A DNA stretch of 64,000 bases, from assembly GCA_024760905.1 (NCBI GenBank), contig CM045731.1, forward strand, positions 51,183,501 to 51,247,500, written 5' to 3'. A program made the translations under genes and the position numbers. The notes beneath the pieces are model-generated. The model was not told where the DNA came from. It was given only the letters and a program-made list of their open reading frames with translations, and searched no databases. Origin of the DNA: Plotosus lineatus. Taxonomy: Eukaryota; Chordata; Actinopteri; Siluriformes; Plotosidae. Of this stretch, positions 41,291-51,884 are shown piece by piece (the first letter of the stretch is position 1; each line of letters opens with the position of its first letter).

Positions 41291-41496
41291 CTTGTTTAAT
41301 GAATTAATTTTAATCAACAGTCTGCACTTAATTTGATAAACGATTCTATTTATCACTCTATCTATATAAAGGATGTGTTTGCTAGTGTGGTGCAAAGTTA
41401 TAATGATGTAGCGGTTGTCATGGGAACAGGGATGTTAACCTTGAGGCCGCCATTTTTCATTCCACTACACAACAAAGTACTTGAATGTGAAGTAAA

Positions 41497-41665
41497 TTTG
41501 CATTTATGGCAATTGGCAGACACATCTCCAGAGTGGCATGCATGTTTATACCACGAGGGGATAAGGGCCTTGCTCAACTGTTGCAGTTTGTCATTCTCAC
41601 GGCTTAAGTTGCGACATTTGGAGCAGTAACTAGAGCCTTCAGCACTGAGCCACCGCTTCCCTCAT
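41497..41665 (-). mobile_element. SINE with L2-type 3' tail
   Basis: In plus orientation: GCATTTATGGCAATTGGCAG, the ATCTCCAGAGTGGCATGCA block, GGGGATAAGGGCCTTGCTCA, and CTGAGCCACCGCTTCCCT. The CATTTGGCAGAC...CCAGAG block is the inverted form of the conserved L2/Una-type 3' tail found on SINEs at 50800. Confidence 0.75.
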
Positions 41666-44091
41666 AATTACTCATAGGTACTTGCAGTCCTGACTTCACA
41701 AATGGGATGTAGGATTTTCTGACTAGCACCTGAGGGCAGTACAAGTTACCTTTATTAAGATAATTATTCACATAATTTAGTCATCATAATTTAATAATCA
41801 TTTCGATAACAGCGCTTATATCCATTCAAAGCAGGAAATAATATTTAAGCAGTCCAAATAACTGAACTGTGGAGCTATGCCACATGCAGATCATGTTAGG
41901 TAAACTGTGAATTGATAGATTCTTCCAGTGAATCATAGATTAAACTGAGTGAAAGCAGAATTAGTGGCCAGCCAAAAAAGCATGGATCGTGGACAAAGGC
42001 TTCATTTAATCAGCTCTCCGTAAGTTCGTGAATAATTTGAGGTTGCACAATCAGTTGTTTAGGCTTGACTAACTTGCCAATGATGATCTTGTCAGCATTA
42101 TGGGCAGAACCAGGCTGTTTACTGCTTAAATTGCCCTTTGGCTTGCTAGTCAATAAACACCTTAGTCATTTTCTCCAGGCTCTACTGCACCAAAGGGACT
42201 CCCATTGTTTTCTTTGTAGATAGTTTTCAGATCCCAGAAGTCAGACTTGTTGATTTTTTGCAGCAATTGTATTGATCTTTAGAGAATTAAGCCTGTAATG
42301 AGCCACACTTATGTTTAAATCCTGGAGGGGTTAAGATGTTAAGACGTTTACATTACAAATGGCATGTGATTTCTTCAGAATGTCATTAAAAGCTCAGCAC
42401 CCAAACACACCATGGTTTACTTCTAGGAAAAGTCTGTACAATACAATAGAAAAACGTATCACGCATTCTGTGTCAATCCAGTGCTCCCTACATACACTGC
42501 AGAGATCTAGAAAAACTTCAGGGTAATTGCCGACCGGGGCAATGAAGGCGTCATTGGCATTAGCAACACCTTCTGCACTGATTGTCTAAGAGCATTGCAA
42601 ATTCAATTAATAACAAATAAGGTTACTACCTTTAGACCATGCACAGGGCAGGCATTTAACGACAGTCAGCAGTTCAGCACCTTACAAGGGTTTATGGAAA
42701 ACCTTCCAAGATCTCCTCTTTTCCTCCTAATTACTCCGAGCATCTGCATATCACTTGCAGTTGATTCCAAGCGTCTTTAAAAATCTGCTTCCTGACCTTC
42801 CCCTGAAACACTGATTATGAGTCTGCATGATGGATGGCCTGCTTGGCTGCCTTCTCCCATCTTGAATTTCGACCGCTGGAGGGTTGGTTTACTGAGGATG
42901 CATGGTGGATGACAGCTTATCAGAAGACCCAGCATGAAGTGATGCACTAATGTGCCAATAGAACAAATAAGCAAATAAATACATTTTCTAGGTAGTTTAT
43001 AGTTATGGCTCAAAAAAGGGGAAAAATGATAATATCTCCCCTTTAAACCTATGATGGTTGTGTGAAGACACAGATTTGATGATAAGAACTGGAACATCTC
43101 TGCATTTAAGACACTCCATGCTCTGACTTTAATCATTTTTTATATATGTAGAAAAAGGACAGAACTTAAGAGACTCATCCTTTAGCAGGACATCCATCCA
43201 GACCAAGCAAAGAAGGGGGAAGGGCGTTACTTAAGAAGGTGACCAACAACCCAAAGGTTATGATGGATCTCCAGCAGTCTTTTATTAAGCTTATAGAACC
43301 TGCAAGAATTCCAACTCTTCCTGCAATAACAGACACTTGATGGATCACTGTTCACCAAGAGGAATCTGTAGTCATTATTCTGAAGCTCATTTCCAGTCAT
43401 GAGGATTCACGGATCATCCTCAAGCATTTCCTGTATCCAAGACACCTGCCCTGTTTTATTAACGGTGTAATAATTATCTCAATTAGCTCAATTAAGTGTA
43501 AGAATCCAAGACACTGTCAATCAGTAAGGCAGTCTGAACTTAACCCTCAGCATAAATCTATTCAGCAGAGTCTCAAACAATACTTTATAGCTGACCAACC
43601 TGTCACTATGAATCAGAGATTAAAAAAAAAAAATACACGTAAAGCCTTTTTTCAATAATTCCTGCCCATTTTATATCCCAAATTCACTTAACATGTTCAG
43701 TGTCACAATAATGAAAATGAGATCCAATGTTTTCCTACGAATTCCTTCCACTTGCTTCAGGATTATATGAGGTTAAAACCAGTGTTTTACAGCACTGAGA
43801 ATGCATCTTCCCCCAGAGGCAATTTACCATTGTTAGAGAGATTATCACTCCAATTTCCTGGTATCTGTTGTGTTCAGGAAGCTGTGTTTTCTATGAAAGT
43901 GCCATTTGGAGTCCCCTTAGGGGATATGTCTCTCAAACGAGCACAGCTGAGATGGCAGTGCACACAAGATGAGAACAAATGGAAGCTACGTCAGAACAGA
44001 TCAGGGCTTCAACACACACAAATGGCTTTAGAACAATAATCCAGGCTCAGAGGAGTAAGGTAAAGATCACAGATCTAAGGTGATAGCTGAC

Positions 44092-44092
<1 letters not shown>
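41666..44092. other. No gene recognised
   Basis: 2.4 kb without LINE, SINE or supported coding sequence. Reading frames up to 119 codons (minus, 42777-43136; plus, 43752-44039) have no motif that I recognise. This is one of the few candidates for unique sequence. Confidence 0.5.
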
Positions 44093-44128
<36 letters not shown>

Positions 44129-44154
44129 ATATAATAATAATAATAATAATAATA
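44093..44154. repeat. (TTA)n-(TAA)n mirrored microsatellite
   Basis: About 12 TTA units followed by about 9 TAA units: a self-complementary array able to form a hairpin. Confidence 0.95.
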
Positions 44155-44535
44155 GGCAGCACAGTGACATAGCAGTTATCACATCTGCCTCACAGCACGA
44201 AGGTCCTGGACTCGAGTTTGCATGTTTTATTATTTTATACTGTATTATGTAACTGGACAGCAGTTTCCGAATTTTTTCCCGATACTTCTTTTGTGTCTGA
44301 ATTCACTTCTCTAACCATTAGTCTATGGCTACCCCATGGAGTTCCTGTGCTTGCATGGATTCCCTCTAGGTGCTCCGACTTCTTCCCACAGTCCAAAGCC
44401 ATGCACATTATGGTAGGGTAATTGGCTGTGCCAACTGTAGGTGTACCGGTAAGTGAGAGTATGAATGGTTGAGTGTATATTGGCTTGTAATGGTCTGCTG
44501 AGCGGTTCAGAGTGTATTTTGCATATTCTGTATAT
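44155..44535 (+). mobile_element. Mermaid-type SINE
   Basis: Head GGCAGCACAGTGACATAGCA, B-box region GACTCGAG, core TGCTTGCATGGATTCCCTCT, CAGTCCAAAGCCATGCACAT, and GAGCGGTTCAGAGTGT. Extra sequence sits between head and core. Confidence 0.85.
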
Positions 44536-44929
44536 ACTGCACTTGCTGCTCTCTACACTTCTCATTGGATGCTAAACTGTATTTTGTAACCATGTATTTA
44601 TACATGTGTAGTGACAATTAAGTTGACTCTAATCTAAAGAAGTACAGTGAAGTTCCTCCTTGTATGTAATTGCCTGAGCCCCCCGCAAAAAAAAAATAAA
44701 TAAAATAAAAATAAAAATACATAACACAAAACTCATCCATCTTACAATTTTACAGTCGACAGCATTTATTCATACCCTGAAGCAGCACTGTTGAATACTT
44801 GCATGTGAGTGGCCAGAAGGTGTAGCTCGTTTGGCTTTAACAGCAGCTCAGATCCCAGGTTTATGTATATACAATATAATTTCCATAGTACCATGTAATT
44901 CATAGTGCATGGTCTATACAGTTCATTCA
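44536..44929. other. No gene recognised
   Basis: A short A-rich (AAAAT)n stretch at 44685-44720. A block GCACTTGCTGCTxxCT...GGATGCTAAACTG...TACATGTATA (44538-44630) recurs at 50688-50790, so it is part of an unnamed dispersed repeat. Confidence 0.6.
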
Positions 44930-45185
44930 TTCATTCATTTTTGGAACTGCTTAGTCCTAATTAAGGTAGTGGGGAGGCTGGCGCCCTTCTCAGCTGACTC
45001 CTGGTGAGGACAGAGTACACCCTGGACAGCTCGCCAGGCCATCACAGTGCAGAAACACACCGACGGCTATGCAGCTACAGTTTAGAAAGGTCAGCAATGG
45101 TTCTTTTACATGAACCTCCCACCACAGACATTGACTAGTTATGTAGAAAGGTATGGCTAGCCTCTGATAACCCAGTTTGGCCCAT
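44930..45185 (-). mobile_element. tRNA-headed SINE with Mermaid-like tail, head missing
   Basis: GGAACTGCTTAGTCCTAATT, CACCCTGGACAGCTCGCCAG, GTCAGCAATGGTTCTTTTAC and GCCTCTGATAACCCAG. An additional stretch TTATGTAGAAAGGTATGG interrupts the body. Confidence 0.87.
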
Positions 45186-45529
45186 ACAAGTGAATAAAAA
45201 ATTCTATGGGAAAATAAAATTTTATTTAGCATTAATAGAATATCTCAGAGGATTCTCTCAGTCAGAATTAAAGCTGGGACATTAGGATTTCTAAAATCCT
45301 CTAATATGTTTTCAAGTTATTATAGGTGCAGTTATAAATTTGAATCCAAATACACTTGGAAACAAAGTCTTTCAAAGAAACTCACAGAACACTCTTCCAG
45401 CCATTCAGCAACAGGAGGTGTTTGTGTTGTTGTCATTGCTAGTTGATTATTTTCCTATAACAGCATGACCTCAAGTGTTTTATTTTTATACTGTACATGT
45501 TTTAGTATCAAAACATGGTACATCACTCA

Positions 45530-46190
45530 CTCATTTGCTGAAGCGATTACTCCTATTAGGATTGCAGAGATGCTGGATCCTGATCCTGGAGATGAAAATG
45601 TTGAGGTTCTCTTTGGGAGTAATGAGGATGGATAGGATCAGGAATGAGTACATCAGAGGTGCAGCACATGTTTGAGGTTTTGGAGACAAAGTCAGAGAGG
45701 CTAGCTTGAGATGGTTTGGACATGTATAGAGGAGGGATAGTAAGTATATTGGTAGAAGGATGCTGAGGTTGGAACTACCAGGCAGAAGGCCTAGAGGAAG
45801 ACCAAAGAGAAGATTTATGGATGTGGTGAAAGAGGACATGAAGGTAGTTGGAGTAAGAGTAGAAGATGCAGAAGATAGGGTGAGATGGAGGTGGATGGTT
45901 TGCTGTGGCAACCCCTGAAGGGAAAAGCCGAAAGGAAAAGAAGAAGAAGAGGCTGGATCCTATCATACCTGACACTGGGCAAAGGCAAGTACACCCTGAA
46001 CAGCTCTCCACATCCACTCACACTGTTGTTAACTTATGTGCATGTACTCGGACTGTTAGATGAAACCAGTGTACCCAGAGGAAACTCACACATGCACAGG
46101 TAGAGCATACAAACTCCACAGAGACAGGCCTCAGCCAGGGACATGAACCCAGGACCTTCTCACTGAGACGCGTTAACCAGTGCCACCCCA
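45530..46190 (-). mobile_element. Mermaid-type SINE split by an RTE insertion
   Basis: Left part ATTACTCCTATTAGGATTGC and GCTGGATCCT; right part ACACTGGGCAAAGGCAAGTA, CCCTGAACAGCTCTCC, AGTGTACCCAGAGGAAACTC and GAACCCAGGACCTTCTCAC. The two parts flank the RTE copy H. Confidence 0.88.
45582..45951 (+). mobile_element. RTE-clade LINE, 5'-truncated 3' end, with 10-bp target duplication (copy H)
   Basis: Codes for EMKMLRFSLGVMRMDRIRNE and YIRGAAHV, then FGDKVREA-type sequence, the RRPRGRPKRRFMDVVKEDMK block and the CTGTGGCAACCCCTGAAGGG tail with AAGAAGAAGA end. GCTGGATCCT stands at both sides (45572-45581 and 45952-45961). One stop (TGA) after AAHV and another (TAG) in GHV-stop disrupt the frame. 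Confidence 0.94.
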
Positions 46191-46559
46191 TACAGTATAT
46201 GCCATACTAAAATGTAAAGTGAAGCTGTAGAGTTAATTTACAAAATATATTTAACTCTTAAGGCTTTCAGATAGATACTATTCCTCTGAATTTTGTCGAC
46301 CAAATAATGGTTGTTCCATCCCATCTACCAAATTTTCACTCATATCTTTGAAAATGTTATGGTTTGTGTGTAGTTTTGTAATTCAGAACAGGTCAGCAGT
46401 TTTTTAATGTGAAGTGACTCCAATGCTGTGTCAGCACAAAGAATAATTATTTTATAATGTTCTGTTTTTACTGGGTGATTAAACTGTACTTTATGAGCCT
46501 GACCTTTTTGGAATGTCCATATAAGGCTAATAAGCAATTGCACTTATAATAAATAATTT
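46191..46559. other. No gene recognised
   Basis: AT-rich; nothing supported. Confidence 0.5.
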
Positions 46560-46870
46560 TGATATTTATTAAAATAATACACCTGCCTCACAATAAGACA
46601 ATCCTGGGTTTGAGTTCTGGGCTAAGGTGTTTCTGTGTGGAGTTTGCATGTTCTCCCCGTGTTTACGTGGGTCTCCTCTGGATATTCCGGTTTTCGTCCA
46701 ACAGTCCAAAGAAAGGCACCTGACTGGCTACTGCAAATTGCCCTGAGGTGTGAGTGAATGGATTTGTGTCTGTGTTGACAATGCGATAGTCTGATTGAGT
46801 TGTTCAAGCTGTACCTGGCTTTTGCCAAATGTTTAATGAGAGAGGCTTCAGCACCATGAACAGGTCACCA
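46560..46870 (+). mobile_element. Mermaid-type SINE
   Basis: Head end CTGCCTCACAATAAGACAAT, B-box-like GGGTTTGAGTTC, core TTCTGTGTGGAGTTTGCATG, CAACAGTCCAAAGAAAGGCA and GTTGTTCAAGCTGTACC. A short inverted fragment (46855-46960) of the same family follows. Confidence 0.87.
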
Positions 46871-46960
46871 GCGTACTGCACAGCCAACACAGTCACAAAC
46901 AACTATTAAATCCTATGAGCAAATTCAGATGAGCCAGTAGACTTAATGTGCATGTTTTTG

Positions 46961-47164
46961 TGTTTGCTCTACTAACATTTATTTACACAGACAATTCTGT
47001 CTGCCTTCCTGAGTTAGATTGTGTGCTTTTTATTTTATCTGCATCTGAGTAGTGGTGTTTGAGCCTCCATTGTTTTTTGGTTGTTTGTTTTATTATGACT
47101 ACTGCCCATCGTCATGCAGGTGAGCAATATATAACAACCAATCAGTATCAAATCAGTAACACAG
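46961..47164. other. No gene recognised
   Basis: Transition region into the LINE fragment; nothing supported. Confidence 0.4.
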
Positions 47165-47775
47165 CAGCCTTATTGATTTTCTTGTTGTGGGAGGGCAGTG
47201 CTGGGCACACTAGACCCACATCAATTTGCATACCAAGCAACAGGAATACAGAAGATGCTGTATCCACAGAGATGCACTGTTTACTCACACCTGGACAACA
47301 AGAACACATATGCAAGAATGCTGTTTGTTGACTTTAGCTTAGCATTCAACACAATCATTCCCTCCAAGTTAACCACAAAACTTTAGGATCTTGGAATCAA
47401 CACCTCTCTCTGCAACTGGATCATGGACTTTCTAACAAAAGGACCCCTGTATATCAAGTCAGGCCACAACTGTTCCTCCACCATCATACTCTCAACACTG
47501 GCACACCTCAGGGCTCTGTGCTGAGCCCAGTCCTCTACTGTCTCTTCATCCATGTGTGGATCCAACTCCATCATAAAATTTTCAAATGACACTACGGTGA
47601 TCAGACTCATCAGTGACAATGATGAGTCTGACTACAGGGCAGAGGTAAAGCAACTAGCTGCATGGTGTGCTGACAACAACCTGCTCCTGAACACCAGCAA
47701 AACCAAGAAGCTCATTGTGGACGTCAGGAAGGAAAAGGGGACACTCATGACACTATCCATATTAATGGCATTGCT
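47165..47775 (+). pseudogene. Jockey-superclade (CR1/L2/Rex1-type) LINE RT fragment
   Basis: The translation in shifting frames gives [60 protein letters not shown], then SSSMCGSNSIIKFSNDTTVI (catalytic F-A-D-D replaced by F-S-N-D) and RLISDNDESDYRAEVKQLAA, WCADNNLLLNTSKTKKLIVD. The order is that of a fish non-LTR RT of this superclade. It has stops and frameshifts and loss of a segment before the catalytic motif. It ends where Tigger-like sequence begins. Confidence 0.9.
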
Positions 47776-47789
47776 GTCGAATGTGTCTC

Positions 47790-48075
47790 GTTTCGTAACC
47801 TGAATTTTTCGTAAGTTGAACCACATTTTACATGTAAAACGTGTGATTCGTTTCAAGGCCCCCCGTTTGTTGCAGGTGACACATGGAGTTTGATCTTTTA
47901 AGTGCGCAAGTGAAGTGCGCAAGTGCACTTGCTAACTTGAAAGATATAAGTCCGATTAAGCCGCGCTTCGTCTCACAAGCTCCGTGTGTCACCTGCAACA
48001 AGCCCCTCATATTCAAAGGGGAAGGACTTAAGAAGCGCACTTTAATTGAGATGAGTGTGCGGATTGTGTTTATAG
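47790..48075. mobile_element. Tigger-related DNA element fragment with internal inverted repeat
   Basis: Shares CTCGTTTCGTAACCTGAATT, TACATGTAAAACG and AAGCCGCGCTTCGTCTCACA with the element at 51967-53737 (GTTACGAAA, TACATGTAAAATGCGCC, GAGCCGCACTCCGTCTCAAA). GTTGCAGGTGACACATGGAG (47869 on) is repeated inverted as CTCCGTGTGTCACCTGCAAC (47981 on). It includes the direct repeat GTGCGCAAGTGAAGTGCGCA. Confidence 0.7.
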
Positions 48076-48109
48076 GGAGTAAATGAGATTACTTAATTCA
48101 AGTATAAAC

Positions 48110-48406
48110 TGCATTCAGTCCGAGCAGCTCAGCCACGCCCCTCAGCCGGAGCGGGAGAAAGCAGACACACAATATTCTAAACATTAACTTAGCCACTCTA
48201 CTGGAATAATAATTGAAAAAGACTTTAATACTCCAGCTTTACAACAATTTAGAAGATTATTCCTCTTCAGGGACTTTAGAGGAAACTGTCATTTCTTCAG
48301 GAGAAAGTCTTATTTCTTCAGAAGAGACGCCGCTTCGTCATGGTTTCAAAGCGCTTAACTGGATAATATATTATACATACAAAATGAAAATATATACATA
48401 CTGTGA

Positions 48407-48496
<90 letters not shown>

Positions 48497-48800
48497 TATG
48501 TATAAAGTATGCTATACAATGTTTATATATTGCATTAATAAATATCACAGTACAAAATTAAAAAGTTTTTCTTAATCATTACTACATTTTTCTACATTAA
48601 TACTGTATTAATGAGTAAGATTGTCTATAGATTATGTTTAAGAAGCTGTGCCGCCTATGTAATCGATACATAGTATTTTACTTCCGCTCATTCACGCATG
48701 TAATATGATACATGGGGTTTTACCTCCGGGTATAGAACTCGCAGATTATCTTCATTCACGGGAGGGGCCAGAACTGAACACGAATATCGAGGACCTACTG
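48110..48800. mobile_element. Tigger/pogo-like element, right part, with (TA)n expansion
   Basis: Right terminus CGAATATCGAGGACCTACTG followed by TA; read inward CAGTAGGTCCTCGATATTCG. The 48172-48360 part is paralogous to 36858-37090 and on the minus strand retains the same transposase-like acidic end before a stop. A (TA)n array at 48404-48491 interrupts it. Confidence 0.78.
48404..48491. repeat. (TA)n microsatellite
   Basis: TA array with one CACA interruption. Confidence 0.95.
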
Positions 48801-48969
48801 TATTATATAATAATTATATTGCACTATGCCCTTTTTTTGATTGGAAAAAAAAAGAACAATTCTCTGGGTAAACAAAATGGCCGCAATTTCAAAGTTGGAT
48901 GTTCCAGATTCTCAAAGCAAGATTTAGAGATAATTTACAGTCAGTACACCAGGTTTATTTAACGAGATC

Positions 48970-49330
48970 CGCCATTCTTCTGCCACGGGCCTTGTTGCTA
49001 TCCGCTGCGCTCCGGTCATCCCTGAAGGCTGTGTAGCCGGCTTATGTAATTGCCTCATCGGGTGTACTCTCCTCAAGCCATGTTTCACAGAAACACAGCA
49101 TGGAGCAGTCCTGTAGATCCCTTTGCAATGCAATCCGAGCATGAAGCTCGTCCATCTTGTTTCGCAGAGACTGAACATTTTCAAGCAGTATGACTGGGAG
49201 TGCTAACCTTCCACTGCTAACCAAGCACCGGAGTCGTCGTTCAGCCCCTCCACGCCTGCCGCGTCTCCGCCTAGGCTTATTGTTATCCAGGGTGTGGCTA
49301 GCATTGAGCTATTGTAGCATGTTAGCTTAA
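48970..49330 (-). pseudogene. LINE endonuclease N-terminus (CR1/L2/Rex1-type)
   Basis: On the minus strand: SSGRLALPVILLENVQSLRN, KMDELHARIALQRDLQDCSM, LCFCETWLEESTPDEAIT, then in a shifted frame AGYTAFRDDRSAADSNKARG. This is the start of an AP-type endonuclease, with N of ENVQSL and E of FCETW, from the same superclade as the RT at 47165 but in the opposite orientation. One frameshift is evident; the rest of the endonuclease is absent. Confidence 0.88.
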
Positions 49331-49529
49331 GATAAGGAGTTGAGCGTGCTCAGTTCTAAATGTCCGAAAGGACTGCACTCTCATAGCTGCTGTAGGGTCG
49401 CCCGGTCATAGACGAGCATAGTACAAAACATGAGCAAATAAAACAACATACAAGACAACAAATAAAACAAATCAAGAGAAACAACATGACTATGAGAACG
49501 CCACGACGTCACCCTCAAGGGCGCGCCAT
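49331..49529. other. No gene recognised
   Basis: Contains LINE-like GC-rich sequence (GGGCGCGCCATCTTGGATTG); not assigned. Confidence 0.4.
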
Positions 49530-49905
49530 CTTGGATTGTATTCAGAGAGCAATGGCAGCCACTGTTCATAGCCTTCATTGACCTCACGAAGGCCTTCGAC
49601 CTGGTGAGTATGGACGGCCTTTTCAAGATCCTCCCCAAGATTGGATACCCACCCAGACTCCTCAGCATGATCCGGTCCTTCCACAAAGACATGAACGGCA
49701 GTGTGGTCTTCGATGGCTTCACGTTAGAGGCCTTAAACATTCAAAGCAGAGTGAAGCAGGGCTACATTTGGCGGCTTCTTTGCTGTCCTACTGAAGTACG
49801 CTTTCGGAAATGCCACAGAGGGCATCTACCTCAGATCCAGGTCGGATGGAAAGCTGTTCAACCTATCCAGACTAAGGGCCAGGACCAAAGTCCATCTGAA
49901 GTATG
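49530..49905 (+). pseudogene. Non-LTR reverse transcriptase fragment, other family
   Basis: Plus-strand frames give FIAFIDLTKAFDLVSMDGLF, KILPKIGYPPRLLSMIRSFH, KDMNGSVVFDGFTLEALNIQ, SRVKQGYIWR and, in a shifted frame, YLRSRSDGKLFNLSRLRART. The core LTKAFD and VKQG motifs identify RT. It differs from the three other LINE families in the window. Truncated on both sides, with at least one frameshift, and ending at a TA-rich junction with a Tigger-like element. Confidence 0.88.
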
Positions 49906-49925
49906 TGTGGGTATATATATACATA

Positions 49926-50650
49926 CAGGGAGTCCTTGGTTTTACACCGGTCCCGGCTTATACCGTTTGGTGGTTACAAACGTGCCCCCATAAAAATATA
50001 AAAAATAATATTCTGCGTCATTACGTCTTTCGTGGTTACGTAAACAAAGGCAAACTAGTTTCGGGTGCACGAGGCGGAAGAATTGTGATTGTGGGCCGAG
50101 GAAGACGCCGTCACTTCCCTTTGCTCAGTCTCGGTACTGTAATATTACGTCTTACGTGGTTACGTAAACAAACGCGAACTAGTTTCGGGCGCGCGAGATG
50201 CAACAAGTGTTGGCAGCTTTTGAGGCTCAGGATCCCAACTTGGAAAGGTTCACTAGGGTTTTCAGAGGCATCATGGATTTGATGCAATGCTACAAGGAGA
50301 TCTTGAGGTTGCTCTCTGTGCAGTCTAACCTGGAGCAGTATTTTAAGAAGGTAGAGAGGCCTACAACAGATCCTGTACCCTCTACCTCAGCTGAGTCTAC
50401 TACTCCAGGCTCACCTGCCCCAGCTTCTTCAGCACAATAAGCCTGTCTCTCCCTCCCTTACTGTATTTAATTCTTGTGGTAAGTAATTGTTTTCTCTTTT
50501 TTTAAATACTTTTTTATGTCATATGTCATTTTATGTCACTGTATGTACAGTACTTTTCAGTATATTTTATGTTATGTTCTGACTTACACTGAAATTCGGG
50601 TTACATCGTGTCTTAAAAACGGATCAGCATCTTAAACCAAGGACTCCCTG
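49926..50650 (+). mobile_element. Tigger/pogo-like element with intact ends and TA duplication
   Basis: Left end CAGGGAGTCCTTGGTTTTAC; the right end is the inverted form of CAGGGAGTCCTTGGTTTAAG. TA stands at 49924-49925 and 50651-50652. It contains a direct duplication of about 60 bp, GTGGTTACGTAAACAAA...ACTAGTTTCGGG, at about 50030-50075 and 50155-50197. At 725 bp it is a deletion derivative with only a transposase tail left. Confidence 0.88.
50198..50440 (+). pseudogene. Transposase C-terminus remnant (Tigger-like)
   Basis: An 80-codon frame starting ATG: MQQVLAAFEAQDPNLERFTR, VFRGIMDLMQCYKEILRLLS, VQSNLEQYFKKVERPTTDPV, PSTSAESTTP and a Ser/Pro/Ala-rich end before the stop. The layout (helical region, L-x-x-YFKK motif, Ser/Pro tail) is that of the C-terminus of Tigger-type transposases. 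The DNA-binding and DDE parts are absent. It lies inside the TIR element, so it is a leftover of the autonomous parent. Confidence 0.72.
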
Positions 50651-50799
50651 TACATACATATATATGTATGTATATATATATATATTGCACTTGCTGCTTT
50701 CTGAAAGTCTGATTGGATGCTAAACTGAATTTTGTTACCCTGTATTTATTACATGTATAATGGCAAAGTTGAAAAGTTGAATCTAATCCAATCTAATCT

Positions 50800-50972
50800 A
50801 GTGCATAAAGGTGATGGGTTACTGATCCAAAGCTCAATGGTTCAAACCCCACTATCACCACTGTTAGGCCCCTGAGAAATGCCCAGAACCCTAATTGCTC
50901 AGTTGCATAAAAAATGTCAATTGTTGGTTGTTCTGGATAAGAGCGTCAGCCAAATGCTGTAATTGAATGAAG
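50800..50972 (+). mobile_element. tRNA-derived SINE with L2/Una-type 3' tail
   Basis: Head GGTTACTGATCCAAAGCTCA and GGTTCAAACCCC (B-box), then AGGCCCCTGAGAAATGCCC and the tail GTTGTTCTGGATAAGAGCGT with CAGCCAAATGCTGTAATTGA. The tail forms the short stem-loop typical of L2-mobilised SINEs such as eel UnaSINE. It shows that a second LINE type serves SINEs in this genome. Confidence 0.88.
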
Positions 50973-51164
50973 GGCATACGGATACGGGACAGTCATCAAA
51001 TAGTCAAAGTGTTTAGATTATATCCTATAGTGGACATGTCATATTCTATGACTGTGGAACTCCAGCAAATCCAGCAGAAAGGTTGATCTTCAGGAGCAGG
51101 GTTGGTGACTAGTGATGTAGATTAACTGCTGGTTCTCAGAATTGCTGCCAAATGCTAATTGGTG

Positions 51165-51325
51165 GATCACTCACTTGCCAAACTTCTTAATCCTATCCAA
51201 GGTACAGAGAGGCTGGAGCCTATCTCAGCTGTCACTAGGCAAAGACTGTATACACCCTGAACAGCCCACCAGATAATTCTACAGTGCAACAGACACACAA
51301 CCATTCACACTCACATCTCTGGGGC
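51165..51325 (-). mobile_element. Mermaid-type SINE fragment
   Basis: ACTTCTTAATCCTATCCAAG, GGCTGGAGCCTATCTCAGCT, ACACCCTGAACAGCCCACCA and CACACAACCATTCACACTCA. Confidence 0.85.
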
Positions 51326-51334
51326 TGATTGTGT

Positions 51335-51435
51335 AATAGTTTGGGTGCTAGGCTCATGACCGAGAGCTCATTTGTTCAAATCCCGGTTAAGACCCCCACC
51401 ATGCTCAGACCCCTGAGTAAGGTCTTCAGATTTGT
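51335..51435 (+). mobile_element. tRNA-derived SINE head
   Basis: TAGTTTGGGTGCTAGGCTCA, TTGTTCAAATCCCGG (B-box) and ACCATGCTCAGACCCCTGAG, close to the SINE at 50800. The tail is lost. Confidence 0.75.
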
Positions 51436-51884
51436 TTATTCAGTATTTTGTGGGCTCAAGGCCTATTGTACAATTACAGTTTACATTTGAGTGAATGAAT
51501 GGGCATGGTTACAATTTTGTTACAGATCTTTCATTAAATACATGTTTAAGGTAGGTTGCAATACATCGTAAGACATCAATACTTTTAGAATTTAACAAAT
51601 TGGACAATATATGTTTATCTCTCACATGTAACAATGGTAATGGCAAAAAAAGATTTGATCAACAAATTGGTTGATGTAATATTTTTTCGAAGTCACAAGA
51701 GTAAGGTCTTAACCACAAGTGTGCCTCTGATCACCCAACAATATAAATGGGTACCAAGAAAAAAACAAATAAATACTGGGAAGGTAAACTGTGGAGTGGA
51801 CTAGTATGCCATCAAGTAAACTCCAGCCTTATGAGCCAGTAAGATTATGTGTCAAAGCTGAACAGACTTTCACTGAACAGACCT
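51436..51884. other. No gene recognised
   Basis: AT-rich. The block CACAAGTGTGCCTCTGATCA near 51715 is shared, inverted, with 40400. Confidence 0.5.

Noticed and set aside
42777..43136. 119-codon minus-strand frame in the repeat-poor region
   Set aside because: Composition is AT-driven (Ile, Leu, Ser, Phe), with no motif and no splice context that I could support.
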